Assembly (NCBI RefSeq): GCF_900111735.1
Contig: NZ_FOHW01000009.1
Location: 98,287 to 162,286, forward strand
DNA length: 64,000 nucleotides
DNA from: Pseudomonas graminis
GTDB taxonomy: Bacteria; Pseudomonadota; Gammaproteobacteria; Pseudomonadales; Pseudomonadaceae
Reading direction: 5' to 3'
Both the position numbers and the translations under genes were made by a program. The notes below the pieces were generated by a model that was not told the origin of the DNA, searched no databases, and worked only from the letters and a program-made list of their open reading frames with translations. Below are positions 53,851 to 62,589 of the stretch, in pieces. Position 1 is the first letter of the stretch. Every line of letters begins with the position of its first letter.

Positions 53851-54048
53851 AGCTCCTCAGCTTGAAGCTAGATATTAGCTATGGTGAATTTGCTCCTCAC
53901 GCAGCTGTGTTTCCAAGCCAAGCGCGTGTTCGCTGATCGCCATGGAGATGTGCCGATTTATGGTCACCTGGATGAGCAATCCGCCATTTTTTTGCTCGAT
54001 TCAATTAGCGTGTAAGAATGCGATTAAGCAATCACCAAGGATACGTTT

Positions 54049-54591
54049 ATGACACTGCCCCGCTTTATCTACCATCCCGATCCCGTCGGTACCGGTTCGG
54101 TGCAACCTTCTTCCGTCACGTGCGTGAGTTGCAATCAGGCCCGCGGCTACATCTACATAGGGCCGGTATACGCCATTGAGGATTACGAAAACTCTATCTG
54201 CCCTTGGTGCATTGCAGACGGGAGTGCGCACCAGCGTCTGGGCGCGACGTTTGTGGATGACGAAAGTATCGGCCTGGATGGCTATGACACGCTGAGCGAG
54301 GCGCAGATCGCCGAAGTCTGTCAGCGCACGCCTGGTTTCAGCGGGTGGCAGCAAGAATGCTGGTTTACTCACTGCGACGACGCGGCCGAATTCATCGGTA
54401 AGGCCGGCCACAAAGAGTTGATTGAAATGGGCCCGGCAGCCATCGCCGCCGTTCAGGACTCAACGGGATTGGAGGAGGGGCCGCAGTGGCAAGCGTTTTT
54501 CAATGCCCTGGATAAGGATCATGGCCCGACCGCCTACCTGTTCAGATGTCGCCACTGCGCCACGCTGGGCGCTTATCAAGACAACCATTGA
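54049..54591 (+). CDS. CbrC family (UPF0167) protein
   Basis: 180 aa. It starts M-T-L-P-R-F-I-Y-H-P-D-P-V. It has C-V-S-C near residue 25, C-P-W-C-I-A-D-G near residue 47 and C-R-H-C near residue 170, so probable zinc sites. The middle has P-G-F-S-G-W-Q-Q-E-C-W, typical for CbrC. E. coli CbrC is linked to colicin E2 tolerance, and CbrC proteins are frequent in toxin-immunity arrays. A repeated leader block lies upstream. The next gene follows after 18 bases. Confidence 0.85.
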   Translation: MTLPRFIYHPDPVGTGSVQPSSVTCVSCNQARGYIYIGPVYAIEDYENSICPWCIADGSAHQRLGATFVDDESIGLDGYDTLSEAQIAEVCQRTPGFSGWQQECWFTHCDDAAEFIGKAGHKELIEMGPAAIAAVQDSTGLEEGPQWQAFFNALDKDHGPTAYLFRCRHCATLGAYQDNH

Positions 54592-54609
54592 CGCCGACCA
54601 TTGAAGTCT

Positions 54610-55080
54610 ATGAATAAAGCAGAATGGCTAGCTCTCAAGCTCAGGCTTAAAAAGTACTTCGCGATTTTCTTCCTGATCTGCCTTGTAGGGGCGCTTATCT
54701 ATGGCTACATCCACAAACCTGAGCTTCCTCCTCAAATAGTCCTGAAGCAAAACTTCATACCAGGGGAGTGGCTTTATATCGTAGAGGAGGCGAGGGACCG
54801 TTCAGATCCCAAGTGGCTAAAGTTCTACATGGATCATCGTGAATCGACTGACGAAACCATGAAGGTGTATTTGGGCAAGACCCCGCCCTTCCTGGTCTCG
54901 GACACCGACTTGAAAGACGTGGAAATCCAGCGTGTCCCCAACGGCCTGCATATCAAGCTGAAAGGAGCCATCTCGGATTACAGCAGCGACCTTTACCTGA
55001 AAGACGGGGACACTTACAGCACTTACCGTGTAAGCCTTGAACAAGTCGAAACCCGACCGCCCTTGCCGAGCAGTCGGTGA
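54610..55080 (+). CDS. Hypothetical membrane-anchored protein
   Basis: 156 aa, starting M-N-K-A-E-W-L-A-L. One transmembrane helix lies at residues about 17-35 (F-A-I-F-F-L-I-C-L-V-G-A-L-I-Y-G). A predicted periplasmic or cytoplasmic beta-rich domain of 120 residues follows. TTG three codons earlier is an alternative start. It is likely co-transcribed with the CbrC gene. I do not recognise the family. It may be an immunity protein acting in the periplasm. Confidence 0.7.
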   Translation: MNKAEWLALKLRLKKYFAIFFLICLVGALIYGYIHKPELPPQIVLKQNFIPGEWLYIVEEARDRSDPKWLKFYMDHRESTDETMKVYLGKTPPFLVSDTDLKDVEIQRVPNGLHIKLKGAISDYSSDLYLKDGDTYSTYRVSLEQVETRPPLPSSR

Positions 55081-55082
55081 GC

Positions 55083-55370
55083 TTATTTCAATAAGGCGAT
55101 CACTGCGCAGGCAAGCATGATCAACAGCGCCGGCCACTGCATCGGTATGAAAAAGAAGTGGTGGCGAACACCATCGGGGTGAAGCTCGCGATTCAACACA
55201 AAGCCCAGGACAACGTTGATGGCTGAACCAATACCCAACCCCATCAAGAGTTGCATGAGTGATGTATTTCCGGGCTTAACGCTGGAATCCGGCCATAACC
55301 ACATCATTAACATCAACATCGCTAATGGTGTGAACAACGTCATCCAGCCTGCGCCGCGATAGATCATCAT
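55083..55370 (-). CDS. Small membrane protein (95 aa)
   Basis: Three hydrophobic segments (residues about 10-27, 40-58 and 75-93) and a loop L-N-R-E-L-H-P-D-G-V-R. It overlaps the gene before it by 4 bases, so the two are translationally coupled. A fragment of a homolog survives at 51528-51590. Function unknown. Confidence 0.75.
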   Translation of the reverse strand: MMIYRGAGWMTLFTPLAMLMLMMWLWPDSSVKPGNTSLMQLLMGLGIGSAINVVLGFVLNRELHPDGVRHHFFFIPMQWPALLIMLACAVIALLK

Positions 55371-56290
55371 CGGACGTTCATCTCAAAAACATTAGCGGCT
55401 GGCTTGCGTGCCTGCTCTTCAACCGCCAATACGACATCGAGCGTGCTGAGGAACAGGTCATGGCTCAGGATGCCGGTGGCGATGGTTGACAATACGGGCT
55501 TGCCGTTCTCGTCCTTGATCACTACGTTTTCGGTCCAGGCGTTGAGGTCTACCGTGCGCAGTGACGACACCGGCACTCTGTTGCCTTGGTACTCGAAGAA
55601 GTCCCGGCTCAGAAGAATTGGCGCCGTGGTCACTTTAAGGAAGCTGCCCGTTACTCGCTTGCCCCAGACCTGCTTTGAACTGATGCAGTTGAAGGTGACC
55701 GACTGGCCCGCCTCCAGCGCTTCCGCCACGGCCGGCAGCCGCGCCCGTACGTGTAAGTCTCGGACCAGCTCCTGAAATGCCTGGAAGTCTTTCAACGTAT
55801 CGATAACCCGATGGAAGGGCTCTGAGGCATTGCGACGATAGGCCAGGTTTGTGATCAGGCCCGTCAATACAGTTTGCCCGGAGCTGAACAGGTACAAGTC
55901 CTCTATCTCGGCAAAAGCCGTGTAGTCGCGCTGGTCTTTAGTGATGCGCACGATGCCGTTTCCATAAACTTCGTAGTCGGTATTACGCAGCTTCTTGTGC
56001 CAAGCGGTGGTACCCAACAGGCATAGACCGATAAGGGCCAACAAGCCGGTCGTGAAACTAAATACGACGTCCTGGCTGGCGAAATTCATGGTCATCCCGC
56101 GGGACGTGTGAAGCGTGACCGGGCCGTTATCGCCCATTGGCACAATCGTGCTCAGATAGAACACGAATGCGGCGAGGCCCAAAAACACTACGGCCAATAT
56201 CAGGCCGAAAATCAAAAAGGCCTTGCCCTGGCGGAACGTTGCGATCAGCTCGCCGGTGTCGGAAGAAGTGTGGAAGTTGTTTGGTTGCAT
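55367..56290 (-). CDS. Membrane protein of unknown function (307 aa)
   Basis: Two membrane helices (residues about 23-50 and 78-98) are followed by a large soluble domain. That domain has Y-E-V-Y-G-N-G-I, I-E-D-L-Y-L-F and P-I-L-L-S-R-D-F-F-E-Y-Q-G-N, a beta-rich build reminiscent of PH-like membrane proteins (possibly DUF6585). It is the first gene of a two-gene operon with the 95-aa protein. Confidence 0.75.
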   Translation of the reverse strand: MQPNNFHTSSDTGELIATFRQGKAFLIFGLILAVVFLGLAAFVFYLSTIVPMGDNGPVTLHTSRGMTMNFASQDVVFSFTTGLLALIGLCLLGTTAWHKKLRNTDYEVYGNGIVRITKDQRDYTAFAEIEDLYLFSSGQTVLTGLITNLAYRRNASEPFHRVIDTLKDFQAFQELVRDLHVRARLPAVAEALEAGQSVTFNCISSKQVWGKRVTGSFLKVTTAPILLSRDFFEYQGNRVPVSSLRTVDLNAWTENVVIKDENGKPVLSTIATGILSHDLFLSTLDVVLAVEEQARKPAANVFEMNVR

Positions 56291-56506
56291 GAGTGTTTGC
56301 GTCCTTGTCTTTGGGATGAATGCGCGGCCTTAGGCGCGGGGCAGGGTAGATGGTGCTTTTTTTAAAGCGTGGGGCGTTGTAGCTGGATTGACCGCATATC
56401 CGGCTTGATTACTATCAATGCTCCCTATGCCCGGTCTGCTTGTTTGAGCAATCCCCCAACGCTGTTGGTCAGCGGCAGATATGACAGCGATGGGGTATAG
56501 GGATGG

Positions 56507-56781
56507 CTAGTGTTGCATGCAGAGCTCATATAACCGGGTCCGCAATTCGGCAAACTCATTGTTCTCGTCGATCAAGAGCTGTCCGTCGCAGTACAAAACG
56601 ATGTGAGTCAGGGACCCCATTCCTCCATACAGTCCGATCATCTGTGAGAGGGCGAAGTTGTAGCCGTGGCTAGATCTGCTCGATACTGATCGAGACGCTC
56701 CGCCCATCTGTCTTTATTACTGGCACGTAGCAACGCGGACATGCGGGTCATGATTGCGCATATCGGGCTACTGTTCGTCAT
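56507..56781 (-). pseudogene. Frameshifted small immunity-like gene (DUF6966-like)
   Basis: Two overlapping frames make one protein. The first frame (from 56781 or 56751) reads S-A-L-L-R-A-S-N-K-D-R-W-A-E-R-L-D-Q-Y. The second continues Y-N-F-A-L-S-Q-M-I-G-L-Y-G-G-M-G-S-L to the stop at 56507. A one-base indel near 56660-56690 joins them. The L-Y-G-G-M-G-S-L motif is what I recall of the DUF6966 family. Confidence 0.7.
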
Positions 56782-57517
56782 CTCTGAGTTCCTGATCCTT
56801 TCAGTTGAACTCCATTTGATTGCAATGGGTCGCCCATTAATTTCTGAAAGTCTCCGGTCTGAAGGTTGCTGCGTTAATTGGCTTGGCCGCATAGTACCTT
56901 CTGGATCTGCTGAGTTAGGTAACTCTTGTAACACACCGGTTCACCTTGACAATTTTCTTGGCTTTATAGCGTGATTTGTACAACACGTTTGAGGTGGCGG
57001 AGTGCGGAAAAACGCATCTGGGATCAAGCGTGAGAGCTATCGCTTTTCCGCGCGTAGTCGGGGGGCATGGCGCGCCAAACTCGTTAGTCTAGGAGACTGG
57101 TGTGCTCGTTTAATCCGTGACAAATGTTCTACTGCCCACGACATGGACGCGGATAATACCGCATGGCATCGTCCTGCGTATCTACCTGGCGATTTCAGTA
57201 TCAGATTCTTCTTAGTGATAGAGCCGGCCAATCTTATGACCTCTCATTGGTATGTTTGGTGAGTTACTTTGTATACACCTAAGAGGAACCCTCTGGTACG
57301 AAGCTGGGTCGGCGACCTTTTTCCAACCTTTTCCATTTTGCTACTCTTAAAAAGTCGCACACCGGGATTTTTGCTTTTAATTTCAAGCTTAAACAGCAAT
57401 GACGCTCTTCTTCACCATTACCTCGCTAGCGGTGCATCCTTCTTCGTTGGAAGTCTTAAAAGGAATGAGCGAGCTCGGCTGCCTCTAGTTTGCAATATCC
57501 AAATGAGCCTAAGTGAC
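56782..57517. other. Gene-poor, AT-rich stretch
   Basis: No convincing gene. Several short open frames (57002 and 57269 on +, 57037 on -) lack ribosome sites and family features. Composition drifts to low GC near 57300-57530, suggesting decayed acquired DNA upstream of the SUKH gene terminus. Confidence 0.45.
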
Positions 57518-58021
57518 TTAAAAGTCTAGTTGAATTTTGGTTATTTTTTTGCTTTTTGCCAACGCTTCCATGTCAGTCGACTCGTCGGCATTTAGCTCCT
57601 TGAAAAAAACATCAATGCTTGAGGCCAGTACGAACGTATCAACTTCACCGTCGGCTGCATCATGCACCCAATAATAGATCTCGCCCGTTAAGCAGTTTAG
57701 ACAAAATTGATCGCCTGTTGGTGATTCGCCGAATGTATAAGTGTTTTTAGGTATCCTGTCTGCGTACATCTCGTTGCGGTAGTATATGTTGTTTTCATCA
57801 GGGGCTTCACCGTAAATTATATCTAGATGATAAGTATTTACGCCTGTTCGTATCTTAGCGCCTCGAGTGAATATGATTCCTTGAGTGAAGTCGCTTTCTA
57901 AGTCAATTAAAGTCTTGTTGAGGGTGCAGCCTGCTGGAAGGGATTTCTGAATTGTGCGCGGAGTTGATGGTGTGGGTTGGGCACCTAGCTTTTCAATAAT
58001 GGCTTTGCTGATTTCTTTCAT
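57518..58021 (-). CDS. SUKH (SMI1/KNR4) family immunity protein
   Basis: 167 aa. It starts M-K-E-I-S-K-A-I-I-E-K-L-G-A. The core has the SUKH features I-I-Y-G-E-A-P, F-C-L-N-C-L-T-G-E-I-Y-Y-W and V-L-A-S-S-I-D-V-F-F-K-E-L. SUKH proteins are common immunity partners of nuclease effectors. The start overlaps the stop of the nuclease effector gene (ATGA), so the pair is translationally coupled. GC content is clearly lower than the effector N-terminal part. A deleted relative lies at 47680. Confidence 0.82.
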   Translation of the reverse strand: MKEISKAIIEKLGAQPTPSTPRTIQKSLPAGCTLNKTLIDLESDFTQGIIFTRGAKIRTGVNTYHLDIIYGEAPDENNIYYRNEMYADRIPKNTYTFGESPTGDQFCLNCLTGEIYYWVHDAADGEVDTFVLASSIDVFFKELNADESTDMEALAKSKKITKIQLDF

Positions 58022-59349
58022 TTTATTCTCAAATCTGATGCTGATCCAATGTGCGGAATATTGCCATGGAGACTGGATGGTATCAATTGAATTGTTTCGC
58101 TATCAAGGTGGTGCGGCGTCAGGGAGAGCTGCCGGAGTAACTGCTTTGCGGCGTTCGGGCTGTCTAAGCCTTTAGCTTCTTGGATCTTTAGATACACCGC
58201 TTTGAAGTCGGCTTGAGATCCGTCGAGCACTCCAGGTTCGAATTCGATTACACCCTTTGACCATTCCGAAAAGTCAGGTCTGCCGTTAGAAAACGGAATT
58301 GGTCTGCCCCCCGTGATTTCGTTTACTGCAGGAATTTGGGAGTACCAATTGCTTTCGCCAGGGATCCCCTGTCCGTCTGGCCCCCATTTCCCTCTGGTTC
58401 TAGGCAGTCGGGTTCGGGAGCCATTTGGGAGATTTTTCGCCTCCGCCTGAACGCTACTTTGAGTAGCTTGCGGCTCCGGGCTGGCTGGTGGCCGGACCAA
58501 CTGAGCAGGTTTCTTCGGCTGCAATTCCTGCAGTTTAAGAAGCTCCTGCTCATTGCGCGCCAACCACTCCGCAAATTCCTTGTTCGTTATTTCGGATCGC
58601 AGCCTAAAACTTCGAGTCGCGACGCTTTCCCCAGCGTTCCACGAGTATCTGCCCATCAAAAACGCCACGATGGCGGTTAGCAGCAACAGGACCAACTGCT
58701 CTTGCCCGCTTGCGAGTTGTCGGGCGGCACGTTCGGTCCGCTCTTGGATCATTGCGGCTGAACCGCCGGTTGGGTCAAGACCTGGGGGTTTCAAACCATC
58801 TTCGGCGTGCCATGCGGTGACGACTCCGTGATACAAATTCATCGCGCATGGAGCGGCGCCTTGGCAGAAGTATTCGGCAATGGACGCCAATCCCAGCGCC
58901 ATGAGAATAATATTGCCCACTTCCAAGCCAATACTGCCGCCGACCGCTGCTCCCGGTAGTGCGCCCGCGCCGAAAGCAAGGGAGCCGACTGCGCCTCCAA
59001 TCCCGGCGCCTACTGCAACGCTCCCACCCATTATCATCACCACTTCCCGCACCAGCTTGAGCAGCACCGGTAGGATTTCAGTGATGTTGATCGACGCCAA
59101 CTTGCGCGTGAGGTCGTCCAGCACTATCGGGTAGGAGAGGGCCATCGCCTGCTGTAGGTGATCGATACGGGCTCCGCCGATGTAGCCGTAAGCCTGACTC
59201 ACGCCATTGCTGACTCGGCGGCTCATACCGTCCCAACCGTCGTTGGCGCTCTGCAGACCCTGATCGATGCTCTGATTAAGCGCGCCGAATTTATGGTCGA
59301 GGTTTCGCTCGATGTCGTCCCAGCTAGGTATGTTGGCTAAAAAGTCCAT
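58018..59349 (-). CDS. Candidate T6SS effector with C-terminal HNH-like (LHH/WHH type) nuclease domain
   Basis: 443 aa. The N-terminal half starts M-D-F-L-A-N-I-P-S-W-D-D. It contains a glycine-zipper hydrophobic region (residues about 110-165) and another helix near residue 225, a build seen in Pseudomonas effectors carried by VgrG. The C-terminal 120 residues have G-K-W-G-P-D-G-Q-G-I-P-G, then Q-L-S-L-T-P-H-H-L-D and I-Q-L-I-P-S-S-L-H-G-N-I-P-H-I-G. That His-rich pattern is typical of HNH/Endo VII toxin nucleases. A SUKH immunity gene overlaps its stop. No PAAR motif is visible, so delivery probably needs VgrG or an adaptor. Confidence 0.78.
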   Translation of the reverse strand: MDFLANIPSWDDIERNLDHKFGALNQSIDQGLQSANDGWDGMSRRVSNGVSQAYGYIGGARIDHLQQAMALSYPIVLDDLTRKLASINITEILPVLLKLVREVVMIMGGSVAVGAGIGGAVGSLAFGAGALPGAAVGGSIGLEVGNIILMALGLASIAEYFCQGAAPCAMNLYHGVVTAWHAEDGLKPPGLDPTGGSAAMIQERTERAARQLASGQEQLVLLLLTAIVAFLMGRYSWNAGESVATRSFRLRSEITNKEFAEWLARNEQELLKLQELQPKKPAQLVRPPASPEPQATQSSVQAEAKNLPNGSRTRLPRTRGKWGPDGQGIPGESNWYSQIPAVNEITGGRPIPFSNGRPDFSEWSKGVIEFEPGVLDGSQADFKAVYLKIQEAKGLDSPNAAKQLLRQLSLTPHHLDSETIQLIPSSLHGNIPHIGSASDLRIK

Positions 59350-60098
59350 TTACACATCACAGTCCTGGAGAGAGGCGCCATGGAGCGCTTTGAATGAGCG
59401 TGTCGGTTGCGGCTGGGCGTTATAGCTAGCACGTTGCCAGCAGGAGACGTCAAGTCCGCTATCGACCGCTAAAGTACGATTTAATTTCCAGCCCCGTGCA
59501 TTTTTCTCATGTTTTTTACACTCGGCAATGATGGCAGAACACCTTCACTCAACCAACTGATGCCTATAACCCCCGGCAAGCGCCTGTGATTACGGGCACT
59601 TCGACACATTCACCCGCCGGTTAAGAAATTTCAAACGGGATCCACCATGTTGCGCGACGCTCCGCAAAATCGATTCACCGGGTTGACAGCGGGATGCGCA
59701 TAAGTGTCTCCTTTGCCGCTGTGAAACATCTGTAACGATTTCGAGACTGTGATGTCGTTCGCGAATTCCAGTGCCTGGTGGCACTTTCGCATTGCAGCGC
59801 GGTCGCAGTGTCCAGCAATTGAATTTTTACCCGGAACCAGGTGGCGGTGCTGCCGATTGCGCACATGCGCGCGGACCTAACCGTCGATTCCGAGACTGTT
59901 GTTTTAAAGAAGCGTCTGTAGCTCGGGTCCTACGTGATTGTAGGAATGTGCCCACGGTCGATGGCGAACCCGCCCCGTGGTGCGTCATCTACCCGTAAGC
60001 GACGATGCAACAAGGGCTCCGGCCCCCTTGTCGGCTCGTAACCTGTTGTTGCTGAGCATGGCGGTAGCGTTCTACCCCGTGCCATCCAGGAGATTTTC
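59350..60098. other. Region between the effector gene and vgrG (divergent promoters)
   Basis: About 750 bases without an intact gene, expected to hold the promoters of both the leftward effector gene and the rightward vgrG operon. The 59664-59752 segment is duplicated at 44738. A 7-base-stem hairpin (acaaggg / cccttgt, 60010-60031) lies in the probable vgrG leader. AT-rich patches lie near 59465-59530. Confidence 0.5.
59664..59752. repeat. vgrG-upstream copy of the duplicated 89-bp segment
   Basis: Matches 44738-44824 (shared blocks tcaccgggttgaca, aagtgtctccttt and tgtaacgatt). In this copy it lies about 350 bases before vgrG. Confidence 0.8.
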
Positions 60099-61952
60099 AT
60101 GATGATGGACCTTGCCGCGTTGCTCTCGCCCCAGAACCGGCGCCTGTTCAAGTTCAATAACCTCGCCAGTCCGGACCAGCAACTGCTGCTCGAATCCTTC
60201 AAAGGTCGGGAAGCGCTGTCCCAGGCGTATAGCTTCGAGCTGCTGCTGATCTGCGAAGACTCAGGCGTCGAGCTCAAGTCGATGATGGGGCAGTTGGTCA
60301 CTATCGAAATCGAACTGGCCGACAGCACGCCGCGCTATATCGCCGGCTACCTCACGCGGTTTGCCAGCACCGGCAGCGACGGCGGCATGGCCCGCTACAC
60401 CGCGACGCTCAACCCCTGGTTCTCGATGCTGAAAAACCGCTTCGACACGCGGGTCTTTCAGGGCAATACCGTCGAGGAAGTGGTGACCCAAGTGTTCGCC
60501 CTGTGCCCGGCGTTCTCCCACCACGAATTTCGCCTCACCAAGCCGCAAAAGCGCTACACCTACATCACCCAGTACCGTGAAACCGACTTCAACTTCGTCC
60601 AGCGTCTGCTTGAAGAAGAAGGGATGTTTTACTACTTCGAGCACACCGCCGAAGGCCACACCATGATCATCTGCGACGACTCCAGCATGCTGCAGCCGTT
60701 GCCAGAACAACCGCAGATCCGCTTCCACACCGCGTCCGTCACCGAGACCGCAGACTCCATCACCAAGTGGAGCGGCAACCGCCAGTTGCAGGCGGGCAAG
60801 ATGGCCGTGCAGACCTTCGACTATCGTCAGCCCAACAACCGTCTGCCCGTCGGCATGAACAGCCTGAACAAGCAGGGCGACGTCGAAACGTTCGAGATCT
60901 ACGACTTCCCCGGCCAGTACACCCACGGCACCTACGACGAGGGCGAAACCCTGTTGCGCCTGCGCATGGAAGCCTTGGAAATACGCGGCAAAAAGTTCGA
61001 AGGGGCGAGCAACTGCCGCGCAATGAAGCCCGGTTATACCTTCGAGCTGGTGCAGCACTACGACCACGATCAAGGTTCCGCCGACGATCGTCAGTTCCTG
61101 CTGATGGGCGTCGAAAGCGAAGGCCACAACAACTATTTGAACGGCCATCAGGCGAGCTACTACAACACCTTCTCCTGCGTGCGCAAAAAGATTCCCTTCC
61201 GCCCGCAACTGTCCACGCCACGCCCGACGATCTCCGGGCCACAGACCGCCATCATCGTCGGCCCGCCGGGCGAAGAAATCTTCACCGACGAACTAGGCCG
61301 CGTGAAAGTCCAGTTCCACTGGGACCGCAACGGTAAGTACAACGACCACAGTTCCTGCTGGGTCCGCGTCGCCCAGTCGGGCGCCAGCGGCGGTTTCGGC
61401 AGCATCCAGATTCCGCGCGTGGGCGATGAGGTTGTCGTGGTTTTCCTGGACGGCAATCCGGATCGTCCGCTGATCATGGGCAGTGTCTACAACAGCAAGA
61501 ACACCCCGCCGTGGTCGTTGCCGGCGAATAAGACGCAGAGTGGTTTTCTGACGCGCTCGACCAAGGGGCACGGCGGTACGGCGAACTTCTTCCGTTTCGA
61601 GGACAAGTCCGGCGCCGAGCAGATCATCATGCACGCCGAACGCAACATGGACACCGAGATCGAGGCGGATGAAACGCACAAGGTGGGCGGCAATCGCCAG
61701 ATCGCCGTCACTGGCACTCACACAGAAGTAATCAAGAAAGACACGGCACTGAACGTTCAGGAAGGCTCGTTGACGATTCAGGTCGATAAGCAATTCGTTC
61801 AGATCAGTGCGCAGACGCACATCATCCTTCAGGTGGGATCCAGCAGTATCAAGATCACAGATGGACGTATCGAGATCACCAGCGATTCGGTCGATATTTT
61901 CGGAAAGAACGACACCTTCGTTCACGGCAAACGGGTCGATATCAACAAATGA
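60099..61952 (+). CDS. vgrG: VgrG (TssI), T6SS spike protein
   Basis: 617 aa without a C-terminal toxin extension. The N-terminal gp27-like part has E-L-L-L-I-C-E-D and Y-I-T-Q-Y-R-E-T-D-F-N-F-V-Q-R-L-L-E-E-E-G, the VgrG hallmark, near residue 150. The OB-fold has G-R-V-K-V-Q-F-H-W-D near residue 410, then V-R-V-A-Q and I-P-R-V-G-D-E-V-V-V. The gp5-type beta needle ends I-F-G-K-N-D-T-F-V-H-G. AGGAG precedes the first of three ATGs. It overlaps the first DcrB-like gene by 4 bases. Its cargo is probably the PAAR-Rhs protein that follows. Confidence 0.96.
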   Translation: MMMDLAALLSPQNRRLFKFNNLASPDQQLLLESFKGREALSQAYSFELLLICEDSGVELKSMMGQLVTIEIELADSTPRYIAGYLTRFASTGSDGGMARYTATLNPWFSMLKNRFDTRVFQGNTVEEVVTQVFALCPAFSHHEFRLTKPQKRYTYITQYRETDFNFVQRLLEEEGMFYYFEHTAEGHTMIICDDSSMLQPLPEQPQIRFHTASVTETADSITKWSGNRQLQAGKMAVQTFDYRQPNNRLPVGMNSLNKQGDVETFEIYDFPGQYTHGTYDEGETLLRLRMEALEIRGKKFEGASNCRAMKPGYTFELVQHYDHDQGSADDRQFLLMGVESEGHNNYLNGHQASYYNTFSCVRKKIPFRPQLSTPRPTISGPQTAIIVGPPGEEIFTDELGRVKVQFHWDRNGKYNDHSSCWVRVAQSGASGGFGSIQIPRVGDEVVVVFLDGNPDRPLIMGSVYNSKNTPPWSLPANKTQSGFLTRSTKGHGGTANFFRFEDKSGAEQIIMHAERNMDTEIEADETHKVGGNRQIAVTGTHTEVIKKDTALNVQEGSLTIQVDKQFVQISAQTHIILQVGSSSIKITDGRIEITSDSVDIFGKNDTFVHGKRVDINK

Positions 61953-62554
61953 GAAACTCGTCGATTCCAGGCACCCGCACCAGTATGTATGACCGCATCT
62001 CGGAGAAGCGCCTCGCAGCAGAGGCGCTTGCTCGCGAGGAAGCCGAGCAGGCTGCCGCTGTGGCGGCGATTGCGATCACACATGAGCCCGCGCCTGTCTT
62101 GGCACTGGAACCCTCGCGCAATGAACTGAAGATTGCCGGGCTGGCCCTGTTGATGCCACAACTCCTGGCATTTCGGGATCTCGACATGACGCTTGAGCGG
62201 GAAGGCCACCCGGTCATGTTCAGCGCGAAACGTCGCCCGGCGCCGGAAGGGTTGACGCTGGAGCGATCTACCGAGCTCTACGTCGACAACCTGCGTAAGC
62301 ACCACAGCGACGTCACTGTCGTCCGCCAGAATGATTGCCTGTTGGCGGGTAGCCCCGCAGTGTCACTGGATTACGCGTTCAAGGTAGGCCAGGAACGTCG
62401 GCACGGTCGAGCAACCAGCGCAATCATTGCGCCGGCCAATGGTAACGAGCGTCAGTGGTTCAGCGTGTCGACGGTGATCAATCCCGACCAGCCCGCATTT
62501 GCCAACTGGCTGATCGAGTTCGACGAAATGCTGGGCCGCATCGCCGCCTGCTGA
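61949..62554 (+). CDS. DcrB-like (DUF1795) protein 1, effector chaperone candidate
   Basis: 201 aa. The first 50 residues are a charged, Ala-rich helix (E-A-L-A-R-E-E-A-E-Q-A-A). A DcrB fold follows, with M-L/T-L-E-R-E-G-H-P-V, L-T-L-E-R-S-T-E-L-Y-V-D-N-L and W-F-S-V-S-T-V-I-N-P. EagR-type chaperones of this superfamily hold the N-terminal membrane helices of PAAR-Rhs effectors. It is coupled to vgrG by ATGA overlap and is less typical in length than protein 2. It may be an adaptor rather than a classical EagR. Confidence 0.75.
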   Translation: MRNSSIPGTRTSMYDRISEKRLAAEALAREEAEQAAAVAAIAITHEPAPVLALEPSRNELKIAGLALLMPQLLAFRDLDMTLEREGHPVMFSAKRRPAPEGLTLERSTELYVDNLRKHHSDVTVVRQNDCLLAGSPAVSLDYAFKVGQERRHGRATSAIIAPANGNERQWFSVSTVINPDQPAFANWLIEFDEMLGRIAAC

Positions 62555-62589
62555 AATCTTTTTCTTATTACTTATGGAACACGCCTCCA

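Noticed and set aside
57002..57529. Open frames of 86 codons at 57002 and 57269
   Set aside because: No ribosome site, unusual composition, no paralogs in the window and no recognisable motif.
59776..59797. Possible sigma-54 promoter (ggcac...ttgca) upstream of vgrG
   Set aside because: The GG and GC elements are 12 bases apart instead of 10, so it does not fit the strict spacing.
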